A stretch of DNA of 22,543 bases from DASQQQ01 sp036390995 (GCA_036390995.1 DASWAT010000029.1:1-22543), one strand, 5' to 3'. Positions 15,158-21,713 are shown, counted from the stretch's first letter. The notes: generated from the sequence alone by a model not told the origin. Program-made: numbers and translations.

Positions 15158-16345
15158 TCAGGACCGGGCGCCGATCCGTCCGGCCAGCCGCCGAGCGGTC
15201 CGCCCGGAGTGATCGACCAGCAGGACCAGCGCCGCAGTGACCGCCAGATTGCCGAGGATCGCTCCGGTCACTCCCCCAGCGACGGCGACGCCGAGCACCC
15301 AGCCGCGCAGATCGGACACGAGCATGGCATGGCGAAGGCCCGCGTAGGCCAGCAATGCGGCGAGCGCCCACACGGGCAGCAGCCCCAGCAGGATCGGAAC
15401 ATCGCGGGCGAAGAAGGTCCCCACGAGGATGAGACCCCCGCCGAGCAGCAGGTTCATCCCCGCGGTTCGCGCGCCGAGCTTCACGTGCGCGGTCAGCCCC
15501 CCAGCGCCGTGGCACATCGGCATCCCGCCCAGGAGACCGGCGGCCAGGTTCCCCATCGCGTCGGATACGCAGATCCGAGACGGTGAGACGCGGCGCGCGG
15601 CGTGCCCGAAGTACTCGTGGGCCAGGTCGTTCACCGCCACCACCGCATTGCCGAAGGTGAGCGGGAACTGAGGGACGACCAACAACCAGAACGCGGTCCC
15701 GAAGGCCGCCGCAGAGGGCAGGCCCGGCACGGGCAACGCAAGGGCCGGACCCGACAGGTCGGGGCGGGCAACCACCGCGGTCGCGGCGGTCCCCGCGACC
15801 AGGATCGCCAGGGCTCCCCAGTAGCGGCGGGTCCTGGCAGCCACGGCCACCCCCGCGAAGGTCGCCACGGCCAACACCAGCGGCCACGGAGATGGAGGAA
15901 CGCCGGTGAACACCTCGGGCGGGTGTGCGACCAGCTTCCACGCTGCGATCGCCAGGAGGATCCCCACGCCGAGCTGGAGCGATCGGATCACGGGTTTCGT
16001 GAAGATCCTGGCCAGGTGGTCCGCCAGGCCGCCGAGTGAGATCAGCAGGAGCAGGCCCGCCATCTCGAGGCCGGCGGCGTGGATCACGCCGGGCGCCAGC
16101 CCCTCTGCCACCGCGATGGCGGTCACCGCCTTGAACGGCTGAACGGGGAACGGCACCCGGAACCACGCGCCGGCTCCGACGTAGAGGAGTCCGACGCACA
16201 GGAGGACCGCGCCCGCCGAGAGCCCGTTCACCAGGATCAACGCGGCGGCGAGCGGGACCATGACCCCGAGATCGGCCACCGCGCCCGCGGCCTCCCCCAC
16301 GCCCACGCGGAACCCGCCGCTCCCCTCGAACGACGGGCGCTTCAC
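15158..16345 (-). CDS. MOT1-type sulfate/molybdate transporter
   Basis: This 395-residue protein has about ten or more membrane helices and the hallmark MOT1 motifs: PFPVQPFKAVTAIAVAEGL near residue 50, VVPQFPLTFGNAVVA, and GGMPMCHGAGGLTAHVKLGARTAG. The family includes the high-affinity molybdate transporter of plants and algae and is related to SulP sulfate carriers. The upstream gene encodes a Mop-domain regulator, so molybdate (or tungstate) is the likely substrate. The start is GTG at 16345, overlapping the regulator stop in a GTGA junction, so the two are translationally coupled. A longer in-frame extension through the regulator gene was rejected as arginine-rich and out of phase with the real gene there. 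Confidence 0.9.
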   Translation of the reverse strand: MKRPSFEGSGGFRVGVGEAAGAVADLGVMVPLAAALILVNGLSAGAVLLCVGLLYVGAGAWFRVPFPVQPFKAVTAIAVAEGLAPGVIHAAGLEMAGLLLLISLGGLADHLARIFTKPVIRSLQLGVGILLAIAAWKLVAHPPEVFTGVPPSPWPLVLAVATFAGVAVAARTRRYWGALAILVAGTAATAVVARPDLSGPALALPVPGLPSAAAFGTAFWLLVVPQFPLTFGNAVVAVNDLAHEYFGHAARRVSPSRICVSDAMGNLAAGLLGGMPMCHGAGGLTAHVKLGARTAGMNLLLGGGLILVGTFFARDVPILLGLLPVWALAALLAYAGLRHAMLVSDLRGWVLGVAVAGGVTGAILGNLAVTAALVLLVDHSGRTARRLAGRIGARS

Positions 16346-16731
16346 TCCGCGAGCTCCACCATGACGTTCGTGGCCTTCACGGTGGCCACGGCGCGCATCC
16401 CGGGCTTCAGACCCAACTGGTCCACGGCCTCCCGGGTCACGAGCGCGAGGATCCGGTGGGGCCCGGCCAGGATCTCGACGGTGGCGGCGACCTTGTCGCG
16501 ACGGACCTCGGTGACCACGCCCGGGAAGTGGTTCCGGACGCTCTGTGCGCTGACCTTCGACGCCTCCCGGTGTTCGGCCAGGAGCCGCGCGACCTCTGAG
16601 GCCGGCACCAGACGCTGTCCTCCCTTCGTGCGGGCGAGCGCGAGCTTCCCATCGCGCTCCCATCGCCGCAGCGTCTCCACCCGCACGCCCAGCATCGCCG
16701 CGGCCTCGCCGATCCGATAGTTCGCGTCCAT
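16342..16731 (-). CDS. HTH regulator with molybdate-binding Mop (TOBE) domain
   Basis: This 129-residue protein begins with a MerR/excisionase-type helix-turn-helix (YRIGEAAAMLGVRVETLRRWERDGKL, about 5-30, with the GGQRLV wing). A single Mop/TOBE domain follows at about 60-129 (HFPGVVTEVRRDKVAATVEILAGPHRILALVT). Mop domains bind molybdate or tungstate oxyanions. It is therefore likely a molybdate-sensing regulator of itself and the MOT1 transporter immediately downstream. The ATG at 16731 lies exactly six bases after TATCCT, a leaderless arrangement; in-frame sequence upstream is outside the predicted transcript. A palindrome at 16740-16751 overlaps that -10 box and may be its operator. Confidence 0.9.
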   Translation of the reverse strand: MDANYRIGEAAAMLGVRVETLRRWERDGKLALARTKGGQRLVPASEVARLLAEHREASKVSAQSVRNHFPGVVTEVRRDKVAATVEILAGPHRILALVTREAVDQLGLKPGMRAVATVKATNVMVELAE

Positions 16732-16737
16732 CGCCTG

Positions 16738-16743
16738 AGGATA
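16738..16743 (-). promoter_or_regulatory. -10 element of the Mop regulator / MOT1 operon
   Basis: TATCCT on the minus strand is followed by six bases and the ATG at 16731, so the message would be leaderless. Confidence 0.5.
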
Positions 16744-16751
16744 CAGGTATC
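16740..16751. promoter_or_regulatory. Candidate operator palindrome for the Mop regulator
   Basis: GATAC-AG-GTATC is a perfect inverted repeat overlapping the -10 box. Binding here would block RNA polymerase, consistent with molybdate-responsive autoregulation. This is inference; the arms are only five bases. Confidence 0.35.
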
Positions 16752-16776
16752 TCTGGTGTTGGTGGATGGAAAGACC

Positions 16777-16794
16777 GGCGACCGGGCGGTCGCC
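16777..16794 (-). terminator. Hairpin downstream of the ychF-like gene
   Basis: GGCGACCG/CGGTCGCC forms an 8-bp stem with a very short loop. On the minus strand it lies about 32 bases past the ychF-like stop and is soon followed by a short TTT run. It is a plausible weak intrinsic terminator between that gene and the Mop regulator promoter. Confidence 0.4.
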
Positions 16795-16825
16795 CGTTTC
16801 CAGGTACCGGGGCGGCGAGCCCACC

Positions 16826-17803
16826 TCAGACGGCGAAGCGAACGTGCATCACGTCGCCTTCGCGGACGACGTACTCCTTGCCCTCGACGCGGATCAGGCC
16901 CTTCTCCTTCGCAGCGTGCATGCTGCCCGCGGCCACCAGGTCGTCGTAGGAGATGACCTCGGCGCGGATGAACCCCCGCTCCAGGTCCGAGTGGATCACG
17001 CCGGCGGCCTCCGGTGCCTTGGCCCCGCGCCGAACCTCCCAGGCTCTTGTCTCGTCTTCGCCGGTGGTGAGGAACGTGATGAGGTCCAGCGCCCGATAGC
17101 CGGCACCGATCACGGCGTCGAGCCCCGGCTCGTGCACGCCGAACTCGTCGAGGAGGGCGCGGGCCTCGGCGGGATCCATGTCGGCCGTGTCGGCCTCGAT
17201 CGAGGCGTACACGCCCACCGTCGTATCCGGCAGCTCGGCTGGGACCTCCGTCCCCTCCTCGAGGTTCGCGACCACGACCCACGGCTTCATCGTGAGCGGC
17301 GCGATCGCGCGGAGATGCCGGCGCTCGTCCTCGCTCAGGCCGGCGTCTCGGAGCAGCGTCTCTGCGACCAGGATCTCGTTCGCCTTCCCGAGCGCCTCGA
17401 GCTCGTCGGACGGTTTCCCGCGCGTGCGCTTCTCGGCCTTCCGCAGGGCCGGCTCGATCACCGCGGCGTCGGCCAGGAGCAGGTCCGCGGTGACCTCGGC
17501 GAGCTCGGAGGCGGGCTTCGCATCGGGGCCGAAGCACCGGATCACGACGCACAGGGCGTCGGTCTCTCGGAGCCTCGCGATGCCCTGTGCCGAGGAGCTC
17601 CCACCGGGGACGTCCACGAACCGGACCTGCGCATGCACGGTCTTCCTCGACCGCTCCATCTGGGTCAGCACCTCGACCCTGGGGTCCGGCACCGAGACGA
17701 CGGCCTGGTTGGCCTGGCCGCCGTGGGAGCCCGCGCGCGTGAGCGCCGTGAACAGCGTGGACTTGCCGCTGAACGGTACCCCGACCAGGCCGACGTCCTT
17801 CAC
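16826..17803 (-). CDS. Divergent YchF-family GTPase/ATPase (Obg-related, TGS domain)
   Basis: This 325-residue P-loop protein resembles YchF, a ribosome- and redox-linked ATPase. The Walker A is GVPFSGKST near the N-terminus, the G3 element is FVDVPG, and the G4-like segment is VVANLEEG. The C-terminal TGS-type domain is well conserved, from TFLTTGEDETRAWEVRRGAKAPEAAGVIH to the end GDVMHVRFAV. It is about 38 residues shorter than typical YchF (about 363). The switch I and II regions are reduced: the usual lysine/glycine-rich loop after the G3 motif is about eight residues shorter. The GTG start at 17803 is seven bases after TAGGCT and probably leaderless. It could be a YchF paralogue or the lineage's only YchF. 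Confidence 0.85.
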   Translation of the reverse strand: MKDVGLVGVPFSGKSTLFTALTRAGSHGGQANQAVVSVPDPRVEVLTQMERSRKTVHAQVRFVDVPGGSSSAQGIARLRETDALCVVIRCFGPDAKPASELAEVTADLLLADAAVIEPALRKAEKRTRGKPSDELEALGKANEILVAETLLRDAGLSEDERRHLRAIAPLTMKPWVVVANLEEGTEVPAELPDTTVGVYASIEADTADMDPAEARALLDEFGVHEPGLDAVIGAGYRALDLITFLTTGEDETRAWEVRRGAKAPEAAGVIHSDLERGFIRAEVISYDDLVAAGSMHAAKEKGLIRVEGKEYVVREGDVMHVRFAV

Positions 17804-17810
17804 GCGGCCG

Positions 17811-17816
17811 AGCCTA
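17811..17816 (-). promoter_or_regulatory. -10 element of the ychF-like gene
   Basis: TAGGCT on the minus strand ends seven bases before the GTG at 17803. It defines the start and predicts a leaderless transcript. Confidence 0.5.
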
Positions 17817-17857
17817 GCAGCCGGCCCACACCGGCCTCGAGGCCCGGTGGACGCGGA

Positions 17858-17883
17858 GAGGGCGGGGCCGAAGCCCCGCCCTC
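17858..17883 (-). terminator. Strong hairpin terminator of sodN
   Basis: A perfect 11-bp GC-rich stem (17858-17868 with 17873-17883) closes a CGAA tetraloop. It starts 23 bases after the sodN stop and lies before the ychF-like promoter. No T-run follows, as is common for actinobacterial terminators. Confidence 0.7.
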
Positions 17884-17906
17884 GTGCACGTCGGGGATCG
17901 CTCGCG

Positions 17907-18332
17907 TTACGCGGACTTCGTCTCCCAGAAGACCTTCGAGATCTCGTCGATCGCGTCCAGGAGCTCCTGTCCCTGGGCGGGATCCTGGGACTTCTTGGCC
18001 ATCCCGGCGGCCTTCGTGGCCTTCCAGAACGACTCGTGCAGTTGCGGGTACTTCTCGAGGTGCTCGGGCTTGAAGTAGTCGGCCCACAGCACCCACAGGT
18101 GGTGCTTGACCAGATCCGCGCGCTCCTCCTTGATCCCGAGGCAACGGGTCTTGTAGTCCTCCACGGTCTCGCCGGCCGTCTTGAACTTCTCGGCGTCCTG
18201 GTAGCGGGTCTGGATCGCCTTGACGGACTCGGCCTCGATGCGTGCCTGGGCCGGGTCGTACACGCCGCACGGGAGGTCGCAGTGCGCGTGGACGGTACGG
18301 CGCGGCTTGAGGAATGCTTCCAGCATGGACAT
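17907..18332 (-). CDS. sodN: Nickel superoxide dismutase precursor
   Basis: This 141-residue cytoplasmic Ni-SOD removes superoxide. The mature N-terminus is the nickel hook HCDLPCGVYDP (H17, C18, C22), preceded by a 16-residue propeptide ending in ...RRTVHA that must be cut off to expose the histidine ligand. The rest (ARIEAESVKAIQ...) is the four-helix Ni-SOD body of normal length. The divergent neighbour encodes the expected processing peptidase. The ATG at 18332 follows a strong AGAAGGAGG five bases upstream. A second in-frame ATG at 18362 is six bases after TAGGTT and could also be used by leaderless initiation, adding ten residues to the propeptide. A hairpin terminator lies just downstream. 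Confidence 0.96.
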   Translation of the reverse strand: MSMLEAFLKPRRTVHAHCDLPCGVYDPAQARIEAESVKAIQTRYQDAEKFKTAGETVEDYKTRCLGIKEERADLVKHHLWVLWADYFKPEHLEKYPQLHESFWKATKAAGMAKKSQDPAQGQELLDAIDEISKVFWETKSA

Positions 18333-18360
18333 GCCGCCTCCTTCTGACGACTCCATCGAC

Positions 18361-18792
18361 ATGCCTGCAACCTATCACCGTGGTCGGAAACGGAGCCAGG
18401 CCGGGACCGCCCTGCTGGTGGGCGTGGCGGTCGCGTACAGCTTCCTGCGCTGGAAGCCGTTCCGCGTGGAGATCAGCGGTGGGAGCATGGCGCCCGCGCT
18501 GCGGCCCGGCGACTGGGCGCTCGCCGTGGCTCCGGGGCGGGTCCGCCGAGGGGACATCGTCGTCGCGGAGCACCCCGAGCGGCCCGGCTTCGAGATGGTG
18601 AAGCGCGTCGCGATCCTCCCGGACGAGCTCGCCCCCGACGGCGGCATCCTCGGGCTCGACGAGTATTGGGTGGAGGGCGACGACCCGGCGAACTCCACGG
18701 ACAGCCGGCACTTCGGCCCGGTCCGCCGGGAGCAGATCAAGGCGAAGGTCCGGCTGATCTACTGGCCCCCTTCGCGCCGGCGGCTGCTGTGA
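18361..18792 (+). CDS. sodX: Nickel-type SOD maturation protease (S26 signal-peptidase family)
   Basis: This 143-residue peptidase related to signal peptidase I is expected to cleave the SodN propeptide before the HCDLPCG hook. A short hydrophobic segment (about 15-29) precedes SGGSMAPALRPGD with catalytic S42. KRVAILP follows with K81 as the general base, then the EGDDPANSTDSRHFGPV box. The length fits the SodX family, shorter than LepB. It diverges from sodN, and the sodN promoter overlaps its first codons. No clear -10 box or Shine-Dalgarno precedes the ATG at 18361, so the exact start is less certain; the catalytic domain requires a start before about residue 34. It ends six bases before the convergent GH15 stop. 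Confidence 0.9.
   Translation: MPATYHRGRKRSQAGTALLVGVAVAYSFLRWKPFRVEISGGSMAPALRPGDWALAVAPGRVRRGDIVVAEHPERPGFEMVKRVAILPDELAPDGGILGLDEYWVEGDDPANSTDSRHFGPVRREQIKAKVRLIYWPPSRRRLL
18369..18374 (-). promoter_or_regulatory. -10 element of sodN, inside the sodX coding region
   Basis: TAGGTT on the minus strand predicts transcription starting near 18362. That gives a roughly 30-base sodN leader carrying AGAAGGAGG. The box lies in codons 3-5 of divergent sodX. Confidence 0.45.
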
Positions 18793-18798
18793 GCCGCC

Positions 18799-20643
18799 TC
18801 AGGGCGCACGGGTGCCGGGCTCGGGCGGGGTTCCACCTTCCCGGTTGCGATGAGGGCGGTGCTCGGCCGGTCCCGTCTCGGGATAGGTGAGGTTCCACGC
18901 CGTATCGATGAGGGAGACGTGCGAGAAAGCCTGGGGGAAGTTGCCCACCAACCGGCCGGCCTGCGGGTCGTATTCCTCGGAGAGCAAGCCGACGTCGTTG
19001 CGGATCGAGAGCAACCGCTCGAACAGCGACCGTGCATCGTCCATCCGTCCGGCCATCGCATGGTTGTCTGCGAGCCAGAAGGTGCACGGCAGGAAGGCGC
19101 CCTCGTCGTCCGTCATCCCGTCCACGGATCCTTTCGGATCGGTCCGGTAGCGCCTGACGAAGCCGTCCATCGTGAGCTCGCGTTCGACGGCGGCGACGGT
19201 TCCGGCGACGCGACCGTCATCGGGGGGCAGGAACCCGACCAGCGGGATCGTCAGCAGCGAGGCGTCCAGCTCCTTGGATCCGTAGGACTGCACGAACGAG
19301 CCACGTTCGGCGTCGAATCCCTTCTCACAGACCTCGCGATGGATCCGCTCCCGCAGCGCGCCCCAGCGGTCGAGGGTGCCGCCGCCGTACCCGAACCGCT
19401 CGGCGTCCCGGATGCCCCTGTCCATGGCCACCCAGGCCATGACCTTCGAATGCGTGAAGTGGCGCGGGTCACCGCGAACCTCCCAGATCCCCATGTCCGG
19501 CCGGTCCCAGTCGGATTCGAGGAACTCCAGGAGCTTGCGCTCCAGCTGCCACGTCCACTCGCCGTGGTCCATCCCGGCCCGAGCGGACTGGTGCAGGAGA
19601 TCGAGGACCTCGCCGTACACGTCGAGCTGGAACTGGCCGTGCGCGGCGTTGCCGATCCGGACCGGCGAGGAGCCCTCGTAGCCGCGGAGCCTGGGCACCT
19701 CCCATTCGGTGAGACGGCGCTCGCCCGCGGGTCCGTACACGATCTGGAGCTCGGAGGGCTTGCCGGCCACGGCTCGGAGCAGCCAGTCCCGCCAGGCCCG
19801 GGCCTCGTCCTCGTACCCGGCCGTGAGCATGGAGTACAGCGTGAACGTGGCGTCCCGGAGCCAGCAGTAGCGGTAGTCCCAGTTGCGGGATCCGCCGATC
19901 TTCTCGGGCAACGAGGTGGTCGAGGCGGCCATGATGCCGCCCGTGGGTGCATACGTGAGCGCCTTGAGCGTGATGAGAGAGCGGACCACGGCTTCCCGCC
20001 ATGGGCCTCGGTACCCGCACCGTGAGGCCCATCGCTGCCAGAAGTCCACGGTCTGGTCGATCGCCATGAGCGGGTCGATCGGATCGGGAGGGGGCTGGTG
20101 CGACCGGTACCACGTGAGCACGAACGGGAGCTCGTCTCCCGCCTCGACCGTGAACTCGGCCACCGTGTGGAAGTCCCGACCCTCGGTGTCGACGGACGAC
20201 CGCAGCTCGACGGCGTCGGGCCCGGCCACGGCCTCCAGGCATCCGCGCTCGGCGCGTCGGACCCACGGGACGATCGACCCGTAGTCGAAGCGCAAGGTGA
20301 GGTCCATCCGCATCGGCACGCGTCCGCGAACCCCTTCCACGACGCGGACGAGGTTCAGCTCCCGGTCGCGCAGGGGCATGCAGTCGACCACACGAACGGT
20401 CCCGTCCTCGGTCTCGAAGGTGGTATCCAGGACCAGCGTGTCGTCGCGGTACCGGCGCTCCACGCTGCGGACCCCTCCCGCCGGCGCGATCGCCCATCGC
20501 CCGTTCTCCTCGTCCCCGAGGAGCGCCGCGAACACGGCTCCCGAGTCGAACCGAGGCAGGCACAGCCAATCGATCGAGCCGTCCATGCCGACCAGCGCGG
20601 CGGTGTGCGTATCCCCGATGAGCGCGTAGTGCTCGATCCGCAT
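18799..20643 (-). CDS. Glycoside hydrolase family 15 protein (trehalase/glucoamylase-like)
   Basis: This 614-residue enzyme has an N-terminal beta-sandwich (starting IEHYALIGDTHTAALVGMDGSIDWLCLPRFDS) and a C-terminal (alpha/alpha)6 barrel. Barrel landmarks are SRNWDYRYCWLRDATF, GNAAHGQFQLDVYGEVLD and DDEGAFLPCTFWLADN, which carry the active-site acids of the family. In mycobacteria, close relatives of this type hydrolyse trehalose; glucoamylase or dextranase activity is the alternative. There is no signal peptide, so it probably acts in the cytoplasm, consistent with trehalose recycling. The ATG at 20643 is 11 bases after TAGGAT. It is monocistronic and converges on sodX. Confidence 0.92.
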   Translation of the reverse strand: MRIEHYALIGDTHTAALVGMDGSIDWLCLPRFDSGAVFAALLGDEENGRWAIAPAGGVRSVERRYRDDTLVLDTTFETEDGTVRVVDCMPLRDRELNLVRVVEGVRGRVPMRMDLTLRFDYGSIVPWVRRAERGCLEAVAGPDAVELRSSVDTEGRDFHTVAEFTVEAGDELPFVLTWYRSHQPPPDPIDPLMAIDQTVDFWQRWASRCGYRGPWREAVVRSLITLKALTYAPTGGIMAASTTSLPEKIGGSRNWDYRYCWLRDATFTLYSMLTAGYEDEARAWRDWLLRAVAGKPSELQIVYGPAGERRLTEWEVPRLRGYEGSSPVRIGNAAHGQFQLDVYGEVLDLLHQSARAGMDHGEWTWQLERKLLEFLESDWDRPDMGIWEVRGDPRHFTHSKVMAWVAMDRGIRDAERFGYGGGTLDRWGALRERIHREVCEKGFDAERGSFVQSYGSKELDASLLTIPLVGFLPPDDGRVAGTVAAVERELTMDGFVRRYRTDPKGSVDGMTDDEGAFLPCTFWLADNHAMAGRMDDARSLFERLLSIRNDVGLLSEEYDPQAGRLVGNFPQAFSHVSLIDTAWNLTYPETGPAEHRPHRNREGGTPPEPGTRAP

Positions 20644-20654
20644 CGTGTCCCGGC

Positions 20655-20660
20655 ATCCTA
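20655..20660 (-). promoter_or_regulatory. -10 element of the GH15 gene
   Basis: TAGGAT on the minus strand lies 11 bases before the ATG at 20643, predicting a leader of about five bases without a ribosome site. Confidence 0.4.
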
Positions 20661-20707
20661 GGGGTCCCTGGCTCGAACGGGCGGTGGGGCGGGCCGGTGA
20701 CGCGGCC

Positions 20708-20737
20708 TTGCGGGGTAGTGCACCTCCGCGGTAGTAT
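20708..20737 (+). promoter_or_regulatory. Promoter of the tusA-dsrE leader
   Basis: TTGCGG (20708-20713) and TAGTAT (20732-20737) are separated by 18 bases. This is the clearest two-box promoter in the window. Transcription should start near 20744, about five bases before the leader-peptide ATG at 20749. Confidence 0.65.
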
Positions 20738-20749
20738 TTGCACCTGCAA
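20738..20749. promoter_or_regulatory. Candidate operator palindrome at the tusA leader start site
   Basis: TTGCA-CC-TGCAA is a perfect inverted repeat directly after the -10 box, spanning the predicted transcription start. A related GTAGTGCACCT sequence lies at 20715-20725, so GTAGT...GCACCT occurs twice. It may bind a regulator; none is identified. Confidence 0.3.
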
Positions 20750-20835
20750 TGATCAGGACACGGTGCCGCGGGCTCGTTGGGGCGATGATCCCCTGCCGGT
20801 GCTGCTGTCCCTGGGTGCCCGGCGTCGGCCGCTGA
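20749..20835 (+). CDS. Leader peptide with cysteine run (candidate cysteine attenuator)
   Basis: A 28-codon ORF begins about five bases after the predicted transcription start and has no Shine-Dalgarno. It encodes five cysteines, four of them in the run Cys-Arg-Cys-Cys-Cys (20794-20808; codons TGC, CGG, TGC, TGC, TGT). Cysteine is rare in the other proteins here. In mycobacteria, leaderless short ORFs with consecutive cysteine codons upstream of sulfur-metabolism operons act as cysteine-responsive attenuators: ribosome stalling changes RNA folding around the next gene's ribosome site. This ORF sits 71 bases upstream of tusA, and a downstream segment complementary to the tusA ribosome site fits that model. 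The peptide itself probably has no function. Confidence 0.65.
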   Translation: MIRTRCRGLVGAMIPCRCCCPWVPGVGR

Positions 20836-20842
20836 GGCCGCG

Positions 20843-20898
20843 CCTCCGGCACCGCACCCGCGCCGCACGCTCCCGCCCGTTCCCCTTTCTTCCGGAGG
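20843..20898 (+). promoter_or_regulatory. Anti-Shine-Dalgarno pairing that would mask the tusA ribosome site
   Basis: CCTCCGG (20843-20849) is exactly complementary to CCGGAGG (20892-20898), which contains the tusA ribosome site GGAGG (20894-20898); a G-U pair extends it. Competing pairings tie up the same anti-site: GCCG (20837-20840) with CGGC (20847-20850), and GGTGCC plus GGCG (20814-20824) with CGCC and GGCACC (20841-20853). Movement of ribosomes on the upstream cysteine ORF could switch between these states. Confidence 0.5.
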
Positions 20899-20906
20899 TC
20901 ACGCCG

Positions 20907-21137
20907 ATGGACGTCATCACCACCACCGTCGATGCCCGGGACCAGTCCTGCCCGGGGCCGCTGGTCACCCTTGCGCGTGCGCTGAACGGCGCCCGCACGG
21001 GCGATCTGCTGGAGCTGCTCGCCACGGACCCCGGGTCGAGGTCCGATGTTCCCTCCTGGGCCACGATCTCGGGCAACCAGCTCCTCGAGTCCTCGGAGCA
21101 GGACGGCGTGTTCCGCTACGTGGTCCGGAAGGTGTGA
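20907..21137 (+). CDS. TusA-family sulfur-transfer protein
   Basis: This 76-residue protein has the TusA/SirA/YeeD fold. The N-terminal strand VDARDQSCPGPLVTLARAL contains the CPxP-type motif CPGP with the sulfur-carrying cysteine C15. The second half (GDLLELLATDPGSRSDVPSWA and the end VFRYVVRKV) matches the family. TusA proteins receive persulfide sulfur and pass it on for tRNA thiolation, cofactor synthesis or sulfur oxidation. The ATG at 20907 has GGAGG (20894-20898) eight bases upstream, and that site can be masked by the upstream leader. The stop overlaps the dsrE-like start in a GTGA junction, so the two are coupled. Confidence 0.93.
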   Translation: MDVITTTVDARDQSCPGPLVTLARALNGARTGDLLELLATDPGSRSDVPSWATISGNQLLESSEQDGVFRYVVRKV

Positions 21138-21691
21138 GTGTGAGCGAGGACGCCACCGAGCTCACCAAGTTGGTCGAGGCGGCGCTGGCGGAGCGCGAAG
21201 CGGCCGAGCACGACAGGCAGAACAAGATCACGATCATCGCGTGGGACGGACACCTGGATCGCCTCTGGCCCACGCTGATCCTGTCGACCACCGCGGTCGC
21301 CTCGGGGATGCAGGCCTCCGTGTTCTTCACGTTCTGGGGTCTGTTCGCGCTGGTGAAGCCGGAGAGGCGGATCACCGGCAAGGATTGGATGACGAAGGCC
21401 CTATCCGTCCTGAATCCCGGGTCGCCGGCGAAGGCCAAGCTGTCCCGCTACAACTTCGCGGGCGCCGGCTCGTGGATGCTCGGCAAGATCGCCGAGGACT
21501 ACAAGACGCCACACCCCAGCGAGTTGCTCGAGCTCGCCAGGGATATGGGGGTGCGACTCCTGCCGTGCCAGATGACGATGGACCTCATGGGCCTGACCAG
21601 GGACGACCTGATCGGGGGCCTGGAAGAGCCGATCGGCGCCGCCACCGCGCTCCTCGAGATGAAAGACTCGGCGATCCAGCTGTTCATCTAG
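21134..21691 (+). CDS. DsrE/DsrF/DrsH-like sulfur-relay protein
   Basis: This 185-residue protein has an N-terminal charged helix (about 1-30) followed by a DsrE2-type domain. Features are the hydrophobic TLILSTTAVASGMQASVFFTFWGLFAL segment, a central insertion, and MGVRLLPCQMTMDLMGLTRDDL, whose cysteine is the likely persulfide site. DsrE2 proteins commonly sit beside TusA and rhodanese genes and carry sulfur or act at the membrane side. GTG 21134 overlaps the tusA stop by four bases; GTG 21140 is an alternative. The operon appears to be leader ORF, tusA, dsrE and then a strong hairpin. Confidence 0.9.
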   Translation: MSVSEDATELTKLVEAALAEREAAEHDRQNKITIIAWDGHLDRLWPTLILSTTAVASGMQASVFFTFWGLFALVKPERRITGKDWMTKALSVLNPGSPAKAKLSRYNFAGAGSWMLGKIAEDYKTPHPSELLELARDMGVRLLPCQMTMDLMGLTRDDLIGGLEEPIGAATALLEMKDSAIQLFI

Positions 21692-21713
21692 CCGCCCGCC
21701 CGGTCCGTTTGGA

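Noticed and set aside
16346..16663. 106-codon N-terminal extension of the MOT1 transporter
   Set aside because: It overlaps the well-supported Mop regulator in another phase. GTG 16345 in a GTGA junction is a natural start.
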